A stretch of 10,281 bases of DNA. It comes from SIG575 sp045534165 (GTDB lineage: Bacteria > Bacillota > Clostridia > Oscillospirales > Acutalibacteraceae). The notes under the pieces are model-generated. The model was not told the DNA's origin. It made no database searches and worked only from the letters and a program-made list of their open reading frames with translations. Positions within the stretch are counted from its first letter, which is position 1, and each line of letters opens with the position of its first letter. The translations under genes were made by a program, and so were the position numbers. This document shows, one piece after another, positions 1 to 5,191 of this stretch. The DNA is taken from NCBI GenBank assembly GCA_045534165.1, contig JAZSJD010000094.1:1-10281 (forward strand), written 5' to 3'.

Positions 1-292
1 ATCTCTCGCCGTCTTCTTGTCGCCGAGTTTTCGGCGTCACAGAATTGTAGCGCAGCCACGTCAGTGTATGCGCCTGCATATGTTCAATCTCTATGGTATT
101 GATTGATGTTCCGCAAAGTTTACTTTTTCGGTTCGTCGTCGAGTCGTCGGCAACTTCGCGTGAAGATGTTCCACGTTTGTTGAAACAGCTCAGTTTCGTA
201 TGTTTTTCCGTTTTTTCTCCAAAACCGCGTGCCGAGGGGTACTTCTGCCAAAAATAAACGATCACCAATAGGTGGTCGTTTTCTTTTTGCAT
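1..292 (-). CDS. Possible hypothetical protein, 3' end outside window (weak)
   Basis: A minus-strand frame opens with ATG at 292 and stays open for 97 codons to the window edge, so its stop is not visible. A weak AGGA lies 4 bases before the ATG. The predicted product is basic and hydrophilic (Lys, Arg, Ser and Thr rich, Cys residues at intervals) with no signal peptide, membrane segment or domain that I recognise. Against it being a gene: the first codons run through a perfect-looking hairpin (256-281) that reads as a terminator on the plus strand, a second minus frame is also open across part of the same bases, and no convincing minus promoter is visible. The block is richer in GC than most of the window. 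It could equally be a dispersed intergenic repeat or a decayed gene. Confidence 0.3.
   Translation of the reverse strand, partial: MQKENDHLLVIVYFWQKYPSARGFGEKTEKHTKLSCFNKRGTSSREVADDSTTNRKSKLCGTSINTIEIEHMQAHTLTWLRYNSVTPKTRRQEDGER
256..288 (+). terminator. Hairpin terminator upstream of the phosphoesterase gene
   Basis: An 11-bp stem (256-266 with 271-281, one U-G wobble) closes an AATA loop and is followed by a T-rich stretch (279-288). The minus-strand side is also T-rich, so it may work in both directions. It separates whatever lies to the left from the promoter at 303-331. Confidence 0.65.
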
Positions 293-302
293 TTTATCCT
301 AG

Positions 303-331
303 TTGACAGTTTTTTGTTTTAGATTTATAAT
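303..331 (+). promoter_or_regulatory. Consensus sigma-A promoter of the phosphoesterase gene
   Basis: TTGACA at 303-308 and TATAAT at 326-331 are separated by exactly 17 bases, a perfect match to the housekeeping consensus. Transcription would start near 338, giving a leader of about 24 bases that carries GGAGG at 351-355, 6 bases before the ATG at 362. No operator-like repeat overlaps it, so strong constitutive expression is the simplest reading. Confidence 0.85.
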
Positions 332-361
332 TGATAACAGAGAATTGTTCGGAGGTGCGAT

Positions 362-1426
362 ATGGCAACTTTAAAACTTATTTTAGCTTTTTTTCTTTCC
401 TTTTTCCATGTTCTTGCTCCCGTAGGAGCACTTATTGTAAATTTCGGTGAGAGCAATTTCTTCACCGAATGGTCGGTAACAGATGAATTCACGGCGGACT
501 ACTGTGCAGAAATTGAAAAGAATCCCGATGAAGATTTTATCATTCTCAATCTTGCCGATATTCAGCTTAAGGATGATCTCCTTTTTGAAGAAGAAGGCGA
601 AAAGACAGTCGAAATGATTGATAACCTCGTCAGAGAAACCGAGCCCGACCTCATCACTCTGACCGGTGACAACGCGTGGGGAACGGTCGCATATATCAAC
701 CTTGTCAAGCAGATTGATGCTTACGGTATCCCGTGGGCACCAATTATGGGTAATCACGACGGACAGTGCTGTATCAATGAATTCTGGGCTGCACATCTTC
801 TCTTCAAGGCTGAAAACTGCCTGTTTGAGTTCGGTCCTGAGGATATGGGATACGGCAACTATATCATAAACATTACTGAAAACGGACACATTATACATAC
901 TCTCTTTATGGTTGATACTCATAACAATACTGAATATACCCTTGAGGACGGTTCAACCGTAGGCGGTTATGATCATCTCTGGGATAATCAGATTGAGTGG
1001 TACAAGTGGGCTGTTAAGGGAATTTCAGAAATTGAAGGCCACACGGTTGAAAGCTCAGTTTTTATGCACATTCCCGTTTATGAGTACAAGGACGCGTGGA
1101 TATCTGCCAACGGCAGTGATGAGATCGGAGTTCTCGCTCCCGAACTTGCCCCCGATGCTCTCGGACTTTTGGGTGAAGGAGTGAGCTGTCCGCCTGTAAA
1201 CAACGGCTTTTTTGATATCTGCAAGGATCTCGGAAGCACAAAAAATATATTTGCAGGTCACGATCATGCAAACAATTTCCAGATCTATTATGAAGGAATC
1301 ATGCTTACGTATACCCTAAAAACAGGATACGGAGCTTATTATACGGACGGCATTATGGGCGGAACAGTAATTTCAATCGGCTCCGACGGTGCGGCCTATG
1401 CAGAGCATATTTATATGGTAGATTAA
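362..1426 (+). CDS. Secreted calcineurin-like metallophosphoesterase (Dcr2/PAP29-like)
   Basis: A 354-residue metal-dependent phosphoesterase. A hydrophobic N-terminus (about residues 4-27) acts as signal peptide or membrane anchor, so the enzyme should work outside the membrane. The metallophosphatase motifs come in the expected order: D66-I-Q68, G102-D103-N104, G130-N131-H132-D133, H236 in MHIPVYEY, and G299-H300-D301-H302. The first motif is DxQ instead of the usual DxH, a substitution seen in some members of this superfamily. The spacing of the GNHD and GHDH motifs and the stretch after GHDH (YEGIMLTY, KTGYGAYY) recall the Dcr2/PAP29-like branch. The substrate is unknown: phosphomonoesters, phosphodiesters or nucleotides are all possible. 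The start is fixed by GGAGG 6 bases upstream and the consensus promoter. The gene stands alone between terminators. Codon use is richer in GC than that of the operon to its right. Confidence 0.88.
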   Translation: MATLKLILAFFLSFFHVLAPVGALIVNFGESNFFTEWSVTDEFTADYCAEIEKNPDEDFIILNLADIQLKDDLLFEEEGEKTVEMIDNLVRETEPDLITLTGDNAWGTVAYINLVKQIDAYGIPWAPIMGNHDGQCCINEFWAAHLLFKAENCLFEFGPEDMGYGNYIINITENGHIIHTLFMVDTHNNTEYTLEDGSTVGGYDHLWDNQIEWYKWAVKGISEIEGHTVESSVFMHIPVYEYKDAWISANGSDEIGVLAPELAPDALGLLGEGVSCPPVNNGFFDICKDLGSTKNIFAGHDHANNFQIYYEGIMLTYTLKTGYGAYYTDGIMGGTVISIGSDGAAYAEHIYMVD

Positions 1427-1452
1427 CGGCAGACAAAATGGCAAACCACTCC

Positions 1453-1490
1453 AATAAAAAACGGAGACCGGAAGGTATCCGTTTTTTATT
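1453..1490 (+). terminator. Rho-independent terminator of the phosphoesterase gene
   Basis: A perfect 13-bp stem (1453-1465 with 1478-1490) contains A6 on the left arm and T6 on the right arm. The loop of 12 bases can pair further (ACC 1467-1469 with GGT 1474-1476). It begins 26 bases after the stop codon. The symmetric A/T runs mean it may also stop transcripts arriving from the convergent operon. Confidence 0.88.
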
Positions 1491-1520
1491 GCGAAGATAA
1501 TATAAAAAATCAGAATCACT

Positions 1521-1563
1521 TATAAAAAGCTCCCACTGTAGTATCATTCTACAGTGGGAGCTT
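1521..1563 (-). terminator. Rho-independent terminator of the deacetylase-formyltransferase operon
   Basis: A perfect 15-bp stem (1527-1541 with 1549-1563) closes a 7-base loop. Read on the minus strand it is followed by TTTTTATA (1528-1521 region), as expected for an intrinsic terminator 50 bases past the stop codon of the formyltransferase gene. Together with 1453-1490 it insulates the two convergent units. Confidence 0.85.
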
Positions 1564-1613
1564 GGTCTGTTGTCCGTTTTCACCGTAATTGTTAAATCAG
1601 ATATCATCCGGAT

Positions 1614-2384
1614 TTACTTTACTTTTTTAAAAATTCTTTTGCAAACATATTGAAAAATTGTTGGATGAGAGTATAATCCTGATGGCAGATTATTATTTTT
1701 ACACACAATTCTGTCAGCTATAATATCCTGAATTGCTTTTATTTCATCTTCAACACCTACACAACTTTGCAAAGTGGGGTAAGTAATAAAGTTATCATTT
1801 GTAGTTATGGGTATTACTGATTGATATATAATACCACCGGTATCAATTCCACTATCAACAAAATGCACTGTTACCCCTGCATTTTCTGCATCATTATTAT
1901 ATAGTGCCCAATAAGCACCATGGCTACCACGATATTTTGGAGTAATACCTGCATGTAAATTTATAAATTTTGCATCTGTACAGTTTAAAACTTCTTCAGA
2001 AATTATGCGTGTTCCGTTTACCACCACTATATCAGGTTGTATTTCCTTTAACACTTCAATACATTTTTTATCATTCACAGAGCTTACATAAACAGGATCT
2101 GATTTTAGCATCTTTTCATCAGCAACAGATGCGTTGTACGTATTTAAAATCTCCTTTTTTCTTTTTGACGATGTTTTCTTTAAAAACGGGGTTATTAAAA
2201 CAATAAACAGGATTTGCCCGAGAACTTTAAATAAACCCATCTTTTTTATTCGTCTTTTTATCATACTTACGGTAGAAACATGATCTTCTATAATCACTTT
2301 TTCTATATCAAAAACTTCGCTCAGTTTATTATATACAATATTTGAAGACTCACCGCGACTACATAACATTACTATTTTTTTCAT
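1614..2384 (-). CDS. Formyltransferase-family protein, probable sugar N-formyltransferase
   Basis: A 256-residue protein with a formyltransferase N-terminal fold, the family of methionyl-tRNA formyltransferase, GART and nucleotide-sugar N-formyltransferases that use 10-formyl-tetrahydrofolate. The catalytic signature is clear: N142-L-H144-A-G, then P149-K-Y-R-G153, then D177-S-G-I-D181-T-G-G, so the Asn-His-Asp triad (N142, H144, D181) is intact. It lacks the C-terminal domain of tRNA formyltransferases (usually over 300 residues), and residues 40-90 are unusually basic. Its partner, a polysaccharide deacetylase, points to glycan or amino-sugar modification, not translation initiation. A GTG at 2408 extends the frame, but ATG at 2384 is preferred because GGAGG (2398-2394) lies 9 bases before it. 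It overlaps the upstream gene by 26 bp, which suggests translational coupling. Acceptor sugar unknown. Confidence 0.8.
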   Translation of the reverse strand: MKKIVMLCSRGESSNIVYNKLSEVFDIEKVIIEDHVSTVSMIKRRIKKMGLFKVLGQILFIVLITPFLKKTSSKRKKEILNTYNASVADEKMLKSDPVYVSSVNDKKCIEVLKEIQPDIVVVNGTRIISEEVLNCTDAKFINLHAGITPKYRGSHGAYWALYNNDAENAGVTVHFVDSGIDTGGIIYQSVIPITTNDNFITYPTLQSCVGVEDEIKAIQDIIADRIVCKNNNLPSGLYSHPTIFQYVCKRIFKKVK

Positions 2385-3351
2385 ACATGCATTCCTCCGC
2401 AAGCTCACCCATATTCACACTTTCAAAGCCATACTTCGTTTTTAACTTTTTGAAGCATATCAGAAGCTCCTCAATTTGTTCTAAAAACTTGTCAGGATCC
2501 GCGCCCATATTATGAGGGTGCCACCAGATATGTATTACTTTTCCTTTTTTAGCAGCAATTTTCATCAAACGTTTTACATTGAGCATCTTCAATGGTTCTA
2601 AAAAGAATAATCTTTTATCATACTTTCTGAAAAAGACACTTGATTTGACATTTACTATTTCATCCTGATAACATTCATGCTTATAGTAACTTTTATTACC
2701 ACAAATCGGTATATACATATCGATCAAGCGAAAAGCACGAGAAAGTTTGGTATTCTTATCGTATGCAAAGTGATTTTGATTTCCTCTTACTGCCAATATA
2801 TTGTTCTCTTTTAAAACTTTTAAATAATCCGCATTAAAATAATTTCTCGGAAAAATAAAACTCTTAATGTCTATATCAAAAAGTTCTTTTGCAATTTGTC
2901 TGGCTGCCATTATATCGGCTTCGAACGCCCGGATTGTTTGTCCTTTTTCCCGACAATAGTAATGAGAAAAAGTATGTGAACCAATTTCCTGATGTTTATG
3001 TTTGACAATCTCTTTTATCAAAGAATGAGCATAATGTAAAATATCCTCGCTCTCACATGATCCAATGGACTCAAAATGCCTGTATGCAGATAAATTTACA
3101 TTCTCGTAATCAGGTTTTATTTCAGGAATATATTCAGCAATTTGTTCTTTGTTTTCAGCAAACAACATACCTACAGTTCCCCATGTTGTGTGTATGTCAT
3201 ATTTATCAAACAGTGCTAACAAGCGAGGAATAGTTTCTCTTCCTTTAATTATATCTGAACCATAGTTTTCAACTGTTCTTGAATCAGTAACACCCCAAAA
3301 CAGTTCAAAATCCAAAGAAAACACTAAACTACCTTTATTTTTCTTATTCAT
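2359..3351 (-). CDS. Polysaccharide deacetylase family protein (NodB-like)
   Basis: A 330-residue NodB-homology (carbohydrate esterase 4-like) protein with no signal peptide, so probably cytosolic. Counting from ATG 3351, visible motifs are the N-terminal catalytic Asp region SLDFELFWG (D14, E16), the metal-binding H126-T-F-S-H130, the substrate-groove motif F-P168-R169-N, and the late His motif IWWH278-P-H280-N. The R-G-N at 189-191 and the IHIWWHPHN ending recall deacetylase-like proteins found in surface-polysaccharide clusters rather than secreted chitin or peptidoglycan deacetylases. It would remove N- or O-acetyl groups from a sugar intermediate. ATG 3351 is chosen over ATG 3357 because AGGAG (3363-3359) lies 7 bases before the former and only 1 before the latter. 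It is first in a two-gene operon and its end overlaps the formyltransferase start. Low GC suggests acquisition by transfer, but this is inference. Confidence 0.85.
   Translation of the reverse strand: MNKKNKGSLVFSLDFELFWGVTDSRTVENYGSDIIKGRETIPRLLALFDKYDIHTTWGTVGMLFAENKEQIAEYIPEIKPDYENVNLSAYRHFESIGSCESEDILHYAHSLIKEIVKHKHQEIGSHTFSHYYCREKGQTIRAFEADIMAARQIAKELFDIDIKSFIFPRNYFNADYLKVLKENNILAVRGNQNHFAYDKNTKLSRAFRLIDMYIPICGNKSYYKHECYQDEIVNVKSSVFFRKYDKRLFFLEPLKMLNVKRLMKIAAKKGKVIHIWWHPHNMGADPDKFLEQIEELLICFKKLKTKYGFESVNMGELAEECMYEKNSNVM
2394..2398 (-). promoter_or_regulatory. Ribosome binding site that fixes the formyltransferase start
   Basis: GGAGG on the minus strand lies inside the end of the deacetylase gene, 9 bases before ATG 2384. 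It follows the in-frame GTG at 2408, so that earlier start is unlikely. Its location within the upstream coding region supports coupled translation. Confidence 0.7.
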
Positions 3352-3396
3352 AAACATTCTCCTGTATTCACTATCCTGTATATTGTGACCAAGTAA

Positions 3397-3425
3397 ATTA
3401 TACTAAAATTTCAACAATATTTCAA
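3397..3425 (-). promoter_or_regulatory. Sigma-A promoter of the deacetylase-formyltransferase operon
   Basis: On the minus strand TTGAAA (3425-3420) and TATAAT (3402-3397) are separated by 17 bases. The predicted start near 3390 gives a leader of about 40 bases ahead of AGGAG (3363-3359) and ATG 3351. Confidence 0.78.
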
Positions 3426-3429
3426 GCCC

Positions 3430-3612
3430 CTTTAAGAGTGGTGTTTTTACTTTTCTCATTACCGTTGATGCATTTTGGTGGACACTAAAACGAGGCGGGA
3501 ATGGCGTAGCAGTCAAAATTGCTCGGTACTCCGAGCCGATAAGCAACTTCAAGCCCTTCTCCCCTGCCAGAAAAAAATATGGTTTTATGGTGTTTTTTTA
3601 TTTAATTTTTTT
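3430..3612 (+). other. GC-richer intergenic block with hairpin, no gene supported
   Basis: Between the divergent promoters lies a segment whose middle (about 3470-3572) is clearly richer in GC than its flanks. It contains a 6-bp stem with TACT loop (3521-3526 with 3531-3536) and arms near 3493-3500 and 3560-3577 (GGCGGG and CCCCTGCC) that could pair at longer range. A plus-strand frame is open from 3407 to 3643 but has no usable start codon before the end of the block, so I do not call a gene. It may be a structured RNA, a leader or a dispersed repeat. Confidence 0.35.
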
Positions 3613-3642
3613 GTTACATTCTGAATTTTTGTTGATTATAAT
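3613..3642 (+). promoter_or_regulatory. Candidate promoter of the sigma factor-LRR operon
   Basis: TATAAT at 3637-3642 is a perfect -10 and GTTACA at 3613-3618 is a fair -35 (4 of 6) at 18 bases. The -10 touches the ATG at 3643, so a transcript from here would start near 3649, after that ATG. Either the true start codon is downstream, or the transcript used begins further left. Confidence 0.5.
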
Positions 3643-4206
3643 ATGAGAGGGGTGAGGACAATAAACAAAAAGAAACAAATTAATATACAACTGCAGGAAA
3701 GCTATGACAAATATCGGCTGAAGCTTTTTAATTATTGTCTTTCACGTCTTGATGGTTCACGTGAGAAGGCTGACGATTGTGTTCAGGAAACTTTCATTGT
3801 TTTTTACAACAAGCTGCTTGACGGAAACCAATTTGAAGACCCGAGAACATTCCTGTACCGTACAGCAAACAACTTTGTCAAACGTCAGAAACAAAGTGAC
3901 GCAAAAGACCTGAAACATCAGATACCTCTTGAGAGTGCAGAAAACATCAGTATTACTGATGAAAAATATGATGCAAAGCTTGACCGGATTGATTATGAGA
4001 CGTTGGCGAAAATATTGATTGATTTTTTAACAGATGAAGAAAAAAAGCTTTACACTTTACGGTATATTCAAAAAACAAGTGTTGAAGAAATTGCAGAAAA
4101 AACAGGAAAATCAAGACCTGCCACATCAATGAGGCTTTTAAGACTACGAAACAAAATTAAAGATATGGTTTATTCATTCGATATTGAAAATGAAGGAGGC
4201 AAATGA
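3643..4206 (+). CDS. ECF-type RNA polymerase sigma factor
   Basis: A 187-residue sigma-70 family protein with only regions 2 and 4, the ECF layout. Region 2 covers about residues 18-85 and includes DDCVQETFIVFYNKL (44-58), the helix that binds RNA polymerase, and the FLYRTANNFVKRQKQ stretch (70-84) that reads the -10. A linker (86-117) precedes region 4 (about 118-176), with the DEEKKLYTLRYIQKTSVEEI helices and a helix-turn-helix (EEIAEKTGKSRPATSMRLLR) for the -35. The start is uncertain: ATG 3643 has no ribosome site upstream and abuts a TATAAT, while GAGAGGGGTGAGG lies just after it; GTG 3652 or a non-standard codon near 3661 are alternatives that would only trim the tail before region 2. 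Its stop lies 1 base before the next gene, a candidate anti-sigma factor, the classic ECF arrangement. Confidence 0.85.
   Translation: MRGVRTINKKKQINIQLQESYDKYRLKLFNYCLSRLDGSREKADDCVQETFIVFYNKLLDGNQFEDPRTFLYRTANNFVKRQKQSDAKDLKHQIPLESAENISITDEKYDAKLDRIDYETLAKILIDFLTDEEKKLYTLRYIQKTSVEEIAEKTGKSRPATSMRLLRLRNKIKDMVYSFDIENEGGK
4193..4199 (+). promoter_or_regulatory. Ribosome binding site that sets a GTG start for the membrane protein
   Basis: AAGGAGG within the last codons of the sigma gene is 8 bases before GTG 4208. Earlier in-frame starts (TTG 4184, ATG 4190) precede or overlap this site and have no ribosome site of their own. ATG 4203 is out of frame and stops at once. Confidence 0.75.
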
Positions 4207-4207
4207 A

Positions 4208-5176
4208 GTGATTACAATTAGCAAAGAGATACTCTCCCACCCTGATTTTATTGAAAATCTTGCTGAAACACTTTGCGAAAATCTGGAACTTCTTATGGAC
4301 GAAATTTTTGAAAGTGACGAAGAAATAGATTTTGATTTTATTGACGAATGTGCAGAAGTAATCAACGCAATACGTTCAGGTAATACTGCACAGATTCTTC
4401 CCGTTATCTCACGTAAGGAATTTTTTGAAAAGCTGAACATAAAATCAAACAATAAATTCATTATTGCAGCTTCGTCAGTTGCAGCAATTGCATTGATTTT
4501 TTTTGCAGGAACACAAATTAAAGTTGAAGAAAACATTTCTGTTATACAGTCACTTTCAGGTATTGTTTCTGATTTCTTTAAAGGTGAACAAAAAACCGAA
4601 GTAACAACAGTAAAAGAAGAAACTACAATAACTGAAAATGAATTGATAACCAACGATATTACTGAAGAAAAAATTGAAATAAAAAACATAACAATTGAAA
4701 CAACAAAAGATTTCAAAAAAGAATATTTTGTGGGTGAAAAATTCAACAATAAAGGAATTAAGGTTTTTGCAGAATATACAAACGGAGAAAGAAAACTTGT
4801 TCAGGCCAAAGGGTATATTGTGAAAGTTCCTGAAACTTTCGGTCAGAAGGCCGGATATGAAACAGTTACAATCAAATCAGGCGATTTTACAGAAACATTA
4901 ACAGTAAGAATTATTGAAAGCTTATCCACCAAAAAGCTCAGTTCAATTTATGCTGTTTTCCCTGACAGTTTTGATTTCACTGCCGAAAACTTAGAAAACT
5001 ATCAGTGCGATGCCATGCAGGTTTATGCACTTTACAGTGATGGCAGTGAAAGAGAATTGGGAAAAGACGAATATACTGTTAAATATGAATATGAAAAAAC
5101 GTTTTTCAAAGAGATTTTAACTGTAACAGTAGAATATGAAAACTGCACATGCTCATTTCCCATTTCAAAAAAATAA
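4208..5176 (+). CDS. Single-pass membrane protein with Ig-like ectodomain, candidate anti-sigma factor
   Basis: A 322-residue protein starting at GTG 4208. Residues 1-80 are acidic, helical-looking and predicted cytosolic; 83-105 form one transmembrane helix; 106-165 are a Thr/Glu/Lys-rich stalk; 166-236 look like a bacterial Ig-like (Big_3 type) domain with the pattern YFVGEKFNNKGIKVFAEYTNGE and a closing beta strand TETLTVRI; 245-320 look like a second, divergent beta domain with YSDGSERELGKDEYTVKY. The N-terminus has no HxxxCxxC zinc anti-sigma motif. The place right behind an ECF sigma gene and the in-out topology suggest that it holds the sigma factor at the membrane and releases it on an external cue. 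This function is inferred from context only; a surface anchor or adhesin is the main alternative. Translation is probably coupled to the sigma gene. Confidence 0.68.
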   Translation: MITISKEILSHPDFIENLAETLCENLELLMDEIFESDEEIDFDFIDECAEVINAIRSGNTAQILPVISRKEFFEKLNIKSNNKFIIAASSVAAIALIFFAGTQIKVEENISVIQSLSGIVSDFFKGEQKTEVTTVKEETTITENELITNDITEEKIEIKNITIETTKDFKKEYFVGEKFNNKGIKVFAEYTNGERKLVQAKGYIVKVPETFGQKAGYETVTIKSGDFTETLTVRIIESLSTKKLSSIYAVFPDSFDFTAENLENYQCDAMQVYALYSDGSERELGKDEYTVKYEYEKTFFKEILTVTVEYENCTCSFPISKK

Positions 5177-5191
5177 ATGGATGGTGATTTT

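Noticed and set aside
383..922. Minus-strand open frame of 179 codons inside the phosphoesterase gene
   Set aside because: It lies wholly antisense to a gene with intact catalytic motifs, promoter and ribosome site, and its product has no recognisable domain.
1353..1607. Minus-strand open frame of 84 codons
   Set aside because: It runs through both back-to-back terminators and into the phosphoesterase end, with no ribosome site.
3407..3643. Plus-strand open frame of 79 codons before the sigma gene
   Set aside because: It has no ATG, GTG or TTG start until near its end and no ribosome site, so it is noted only as an unexplained intergenic block.
4174..4749. Minus-strand Ser/Ile-rich frame opposite the membrane protein gene
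   Set aside because: It mirrors the Glu/Lys/Asn-rich sense codons; the plus frame has ribosome site, membrane helix and operon context.
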